Assembly: GCA_030674155.1 (NCBI GenBank)
Contig: CM060341.1
Coordinates: 42,742,005 to 42,752,004 of the forward strand
Length of the DNA: 10,000 nt
Direction of reading: 5' to 3'
From: Stramonita haemastoma
Taxonomy: Eukaryota > Mollusca > Gastropoda > Neogastropoda > Muricidae
Shown here: positions 7,933 to 10,000 of the stretch, piece by piece
Numbering within the stretch: position 1 is the first letter of the stretch
Layout of the letters: every line of letters begins with the position of its first letter
The notes under the pieces: generated by a model
What the model was told of the DNA's origin: nothing
Database searches by the model: none
The model's input: only the letters and a program-made list of their open reading frames with translations
Program-made: the position numbers and the translations under genes

Positions 7933-8033
7933 ACTCACACACACACACACACAGAGATACACATACACACACAGTAACACACACAGACACACACACACAA
8001 ATACACATACACACGCACACAACACACACACAC

Positions 8034-8090
<57 letters not shown>
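7662..8090. repeat. CA microsatellite with interruptions
   Basis: After the TAGATA punctuation ends, the array becomes nearly pure CA. The longest clean runs are about 7858-7927 (35 repeats) and 8035-8090. Interruptions such as CTCAC, CAGAGATACACAT and AACAC recur. The block around 7788-7850 with CAGAGATACACAT is repeated near 7952-8012, about 164 bases away, so part of the tract was duplicated as a unit. The right edge stops exactly at the A/T tail of the next SINE. Confidence 0.95.
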
Positions 8091-8093
<3 letters not shown>

Positions 8094-8500
8094 TTTTTTT
8101 ATCTTATTCATACCCCTTTATCTCACGCAGATTTCCTCAGGACACACTCCCTGGGGAGAGCATATCTTCACAAGTGCAGCACCACCCTTTTCTTAATTTT
8201 CCTGTCTGCAATTGTATTTGTTTCCCTATCACAGTAGCAGCTTTTTTCTACCGAATTTTGCCAGGGACAACCCTCTTTTTGCCGTGTTTTTTATGTGCGC
8301 TAAATAATATGTAATACATAAGACCTCAGTTTATCCTCTCATCCAAAAGACTAGCACCCAGACCACCACTGATGGTCTGATGGATGGTGGGGGGGGGGTG
8401 GGGGGAGTTTTGGGCCCGAACAGGATTCGAACCACCACACACTTTTGACCCGGACTTTTTGCTTTCTAGACAGGTGCTTTACCTTCAGACCAGCGATCCG
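8091..8500 (-). mobile_element. Full-length tRNA-derived SINE, family 1
   Basis: Read on the minus strand from 8500, this has a tRNA-like head (GGATCGCTGGTCTGAAGG) with an A-box-like segment (complement of 8482-8492) and a perfect B box, GGTTCGAATCC (complement of 8423-8433). A central domain follows, with ATCAGTGGTGGTCTGGGTG and TTTTGGATGAGAGGATAAAC (complement of about 8315-8372). A longer body with CTCTCCCCAGGGAGTG comes next, and a GATAAAAAAAA-type tail at 8093. I recall closely similar SINEs from gastropod genomes. The central domain resembles one shared by several animal SINE families, but I cannot confirm the family name. It is noncoding and would be pol III transcribed and mobilised by a LINE. 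The open frames crossing it are chance. Confidence 0.85.
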
Positions 8501-8517
8501 CTCATGAGTGGTTCAAT

Positions 8518-8640
8518 GAGCGCACACAGGGCATCTTGCGCACACGTTGAATCCTGTTCCGCTTTTCGTAAGGGTAGGCCATTGTGTGCCGGTGGTAACA
8601 TGAGTGCTTATTCCATTATCCTCGGTATACAAGAATAGGT
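8518..8640 (+). mobile_element. 5'-truncated SINE, family 2, plus strand
   Basis: This segment matches, in opposite orientation, the middle and 3' part of the family 2 SINE at 9223-9563. Shared pieces include CACACGTT-AATCCTG, TTCCGCTTTTCGTAAG, GGCCATTGTGTGC and the 3' end CCATTATCCTCG-TATA-AAGAATA. The tRNA head is missing, and an internal stretch between GGTGG and CATGAGTGCTTATTCC is deleted relative to the longer copy. The fragment starts a few bases from the head of the neighbouring family 1 SINE. Confidence 0.8.
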
Positions 8641-8882
8641 TTTTTTAAAATAAATTTTAAAAAACACAGCACACAGCACCCCACTTCACTACACAGCCAA
8701 TCTACATCATCGACCCTTGTGTGGACAGAGGGGGGGAACAGTTTCTCCACTCCACACACACAAAAAAGCCCATAGTATAGCAGGCTATCCCCTTTCCCTG
8801 GCCGTTTTTGCAAAGCCCCTAAACAGTGATTTTATAATTATGTGTCCTGGTCTTGAGATTACTAAACCTTTTTTATTATTAT
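8641..8882. other. Unassigned sequence with an AT palindrome
   Basis: This stretch between two SINE fragments has no recognisable gene. At its left edge (8641-8664) lies a perfect inverted repeat: two 11-base T/A arms around an AA loop. The remainder is unique, with a G-run at about 8731-8737 and a short CACACACA at 8754-8761. Confidence 0.6.
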
Positions 8883-9095
8883 TATTCTTTTATATCGAGG
8901 ATAATGGAATAAGCACTTATGTGCTTTTTTTTTACATCCAGTCCCCGTGTGTATGCGGTTTTGTAAATCTTGTCATCTATTCCCACCGGCACACAATGGC
9001 CTTCTCTTGCGAACTAATGGTTTGTTGTACAGTAGAAGGATTGATATACCCCTTGGGGTAGATTTATCAGAGCAGTTCATATTCATATTGTTGTT
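8883..9095 (-). mobile_element. SINE family 2 variant with a different 5' part
   Basis: Positions 8883-9010 match 9223-9350 nearly base for base at an offset of 340, with the same orientation and 3' end (TTATCCTCGATATAAAAGAATAA on the minus strand, then an AAT/A-rich tail). Upstream on the minus strand (above about 9011) the two copies part. This one continues into a segment (9011-9090) that matches 9675-9752 instead of the tRNA-headed body. It is therefore either a distinct subfamily with another 5' module or a fusion of two repeats. The 5' end fades into TG repeats, and no clear A or B box was found. Confidence 0.7.
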
Positions 9096-9208
9096 GTTTG
9101 TGTGTTTGTTTTTTGTGTGTGTGTGTGTGCGTTCGTGCGTGCGTGCGTGCATGCGTCTGTGTGTGTTTGTGTGTGTGTGTGCGTGCGTGGATGCATGTGT
9201 GTGTTTTT
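9096..9208. repeat. Interrupted TG microsatellite
   Basis: GTT and TG repeats lie between two copies of SINE family 2. There is a central GCGTGCGTGCGTGCATGCG block and a second GCGTGCGTGGATGCATG block. The TGCATGC palindromic core occurs in both. Open frames through here are repeat artefacts. Confidence 0.9.
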
Positions 9209-9222
9209 TTTTATATTTATTT

Positions 9223-9563
9223 TATTCTTTTATATCGAGGATAATGGAAAAAACACTCATGTGCTTTTTTTTACATCCAGTCCACTTGTGTATGCAGTTT
9301 TGTCAATCTTGTCATCTGTTCCCACCAGCACACAATGGCCTTCTCTTACGAAAAGCGGAACAGGATTTAACGTGTGTGCAAAATGTCCTGCGTGCGTTCT
9401 CACACGGGCCTCGGTTTACAGTCTCATCCCAAGAACTTTTGAAGAGAATGGAGTCAGCACTGATGTTAACTCCAGGGGGAAAAAATCTCCTCGAACGAGA
9501 ATCGAACCCGGTTGTCGTCAAATTGCGAGTGCAATGTTCTGACCACTAGGCTATCCCGTCCCC
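9223..9563 (-). mobile_element. Full-length tRNA-derived SINE, family 2
   Basis: Read on the minus strand from 9563, the element starts GGGACGGGATAGCCTAGTGG, with an A box TAGCCTAGTGG (complement of 9543-9553) and a B box GGTTCGATTC (complement of 9499-9508), about 35 bases apart as in tRNA. A central domain with TTGGGATGAGACTGTAAACC (complement of about 9412-9432) follows, then a body with TTCCGCTTTTCGTAAGAG, and a 3' end CCTCGATATAAAAGAATAA. The head shares its first bases (GGGACGGGATAGC) with the 5S-hybrid SINE at 5781. The central domain is related to that of family 1, but the 3' end is different, so the families are modular. It encodes no protein. Confidence 0.85.
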
Positions 9564-9660
9564 CTTTTCCTAGTGTGTAAGGCGATTCCTTTCTTTGTTC
9601 AATACCAGGGAGAAAAAGACCTTGAGTTTTATCCTGACGTTTGAGAAGTGTTGGTTAAGA
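9564..9660. other. Short unassigned stretch
   Basis: Roughly 100 bases upstream of the family 2 SINE head have no recognisable gene or repeat. They separate two related repeat copies. Confidence 0.5.
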
Positions 9661-9755
9661 CGTGCACTTATGCGGAACTAATGGTTTGTTGTACAGAGTA
9701 AGGATTGGTACACCGCTTAGGGTTAAAGTGATTAAAGCCATTCACATTCATGGTT
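9661..9755 (-). mobile_element. Internally deleted fragment of the SINE family 2 variant
   Basis: Positions 9675-9752 match 9011-9090 (GAACTAATGGTTTGTTGTAC, then AAGGATTG and CATTCA), followed in both cases by T/TG-rich sequence. Just to the left, GCACTTATG (9664-9672) matches 8912-8920 of the longer variant. The intervening 90 or so bases are missing, which suggests a deletion derivative of the same repeat. Orientation is inferred from the copy at 8883-9095. Confidence 0.6.

Positions 9756-10000
<245 letters not shown>

Noticed and set aside
6271..8092. Very long Cys/Val-rich open frames in all minus-strand frames
   Set aside because: They are translations of the TGTG/TATG/TATC repeat, which lacks stop codons on that strand. 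All three frames are open at once, composition is purely repeat-driven, and there is no domain or start context.
8384..9549. Several short open frames (8384-8638, 8616-8813, 8717-9061, 8947-9549, 9102-9542, 9312-9521)
   Set aside because: They run across SINE copies and TG repeats, overlap each other on both strands and show no protein domain or splice-supported structure.
9499..9563. A functional tRNA gene on the minus strand
   Set aside because: A and B boxes are present, but the sequence continues into a SINE body and tail that recur nearby, and the acceptor ends do not pair convincingly.

Overview
This window looks like non-genic, repeat-rich DNA from an animal, most likely a marine or freshwater mollusc (gastropod-like). 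The reasons are a non-LTR retrotransposon with an apurinic-type endonuclease, reverse transcriptase and RNase H, several tRNA-derived SINEs whose heads and central domains resemble families I associate with molluscs, and very long TG/CA and GA simple repeats. The mollusc assignment rests on recollection of repeat families and was not checked by search. I see no host protein-coding gene and no prokaryotic features.

Layout. Positions 1-80 are an imperfect GT microsatellite. Positions about 80-5654 are one apparently full-length LINE on the minus strand, read right to left. It has a short 5' UTR that begins with a YY1-like motif (5638-5649), an intact ORF1 (4299-5585) with a coiled coil and an SGNH-hydrolase-like domain, a roughly 220-base spacer, a broken ORF2 (213-4077) with endonuclease, reverse transcriptase, RNase H and a C-terminal Cys/His motif, and a T-rich 3' UTR. 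Its 5' edge abuts a second TG microsatellite (5655-5687), so the LINE is bracketed by TG/CA repeats. Positions 5781-6090 hold a SINE that joins a tRNA-like head to a 5S-rRNA-like promoter region. Positions 6091-6448 are unassigned. Positions 6449-8090 are a 1.6 kb array: first a 16/18-bp minisatellite built on an AC repeat with a TAGATA punctuation, then nearly pure CA. Positions 8091-8500 are a full tRNA-derived SINE on the minus strand, followed by a plus-strand fragment of another SINE family (8518-8640). From 8883 to 9755 that second family recurs as a variant, a full copy on the minus strand (9223-9563) and a deleted fragment. The window ends in a compound TG/GA microsatellite (9787-10000).

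How the parts relate. ORF1 and ORF2 would be translated from one LINE RNA: ORF1 as an RNA-binding or chaperone-type partner, ORF2 as the enzyme that nicks DNA, copies the RNA and may remove it. ORF2 is interrupted by eight frame changes. All sit at short homopolymers and no nonsense substitution was found, so the copy is either young or its frame changes are sequence errors. The SINEs encode no protein and would depend on LINE enzymes supplied in trans, but I cannot tell which LINE drives which SINE. Nothing here amounts to a new defence or metabolic system. The points most worth checking are the LINE-in-microsatellite arrangement, the SGNH ORF1, the altered endonuclease residue and the tRNA/5S chimeric SINE.
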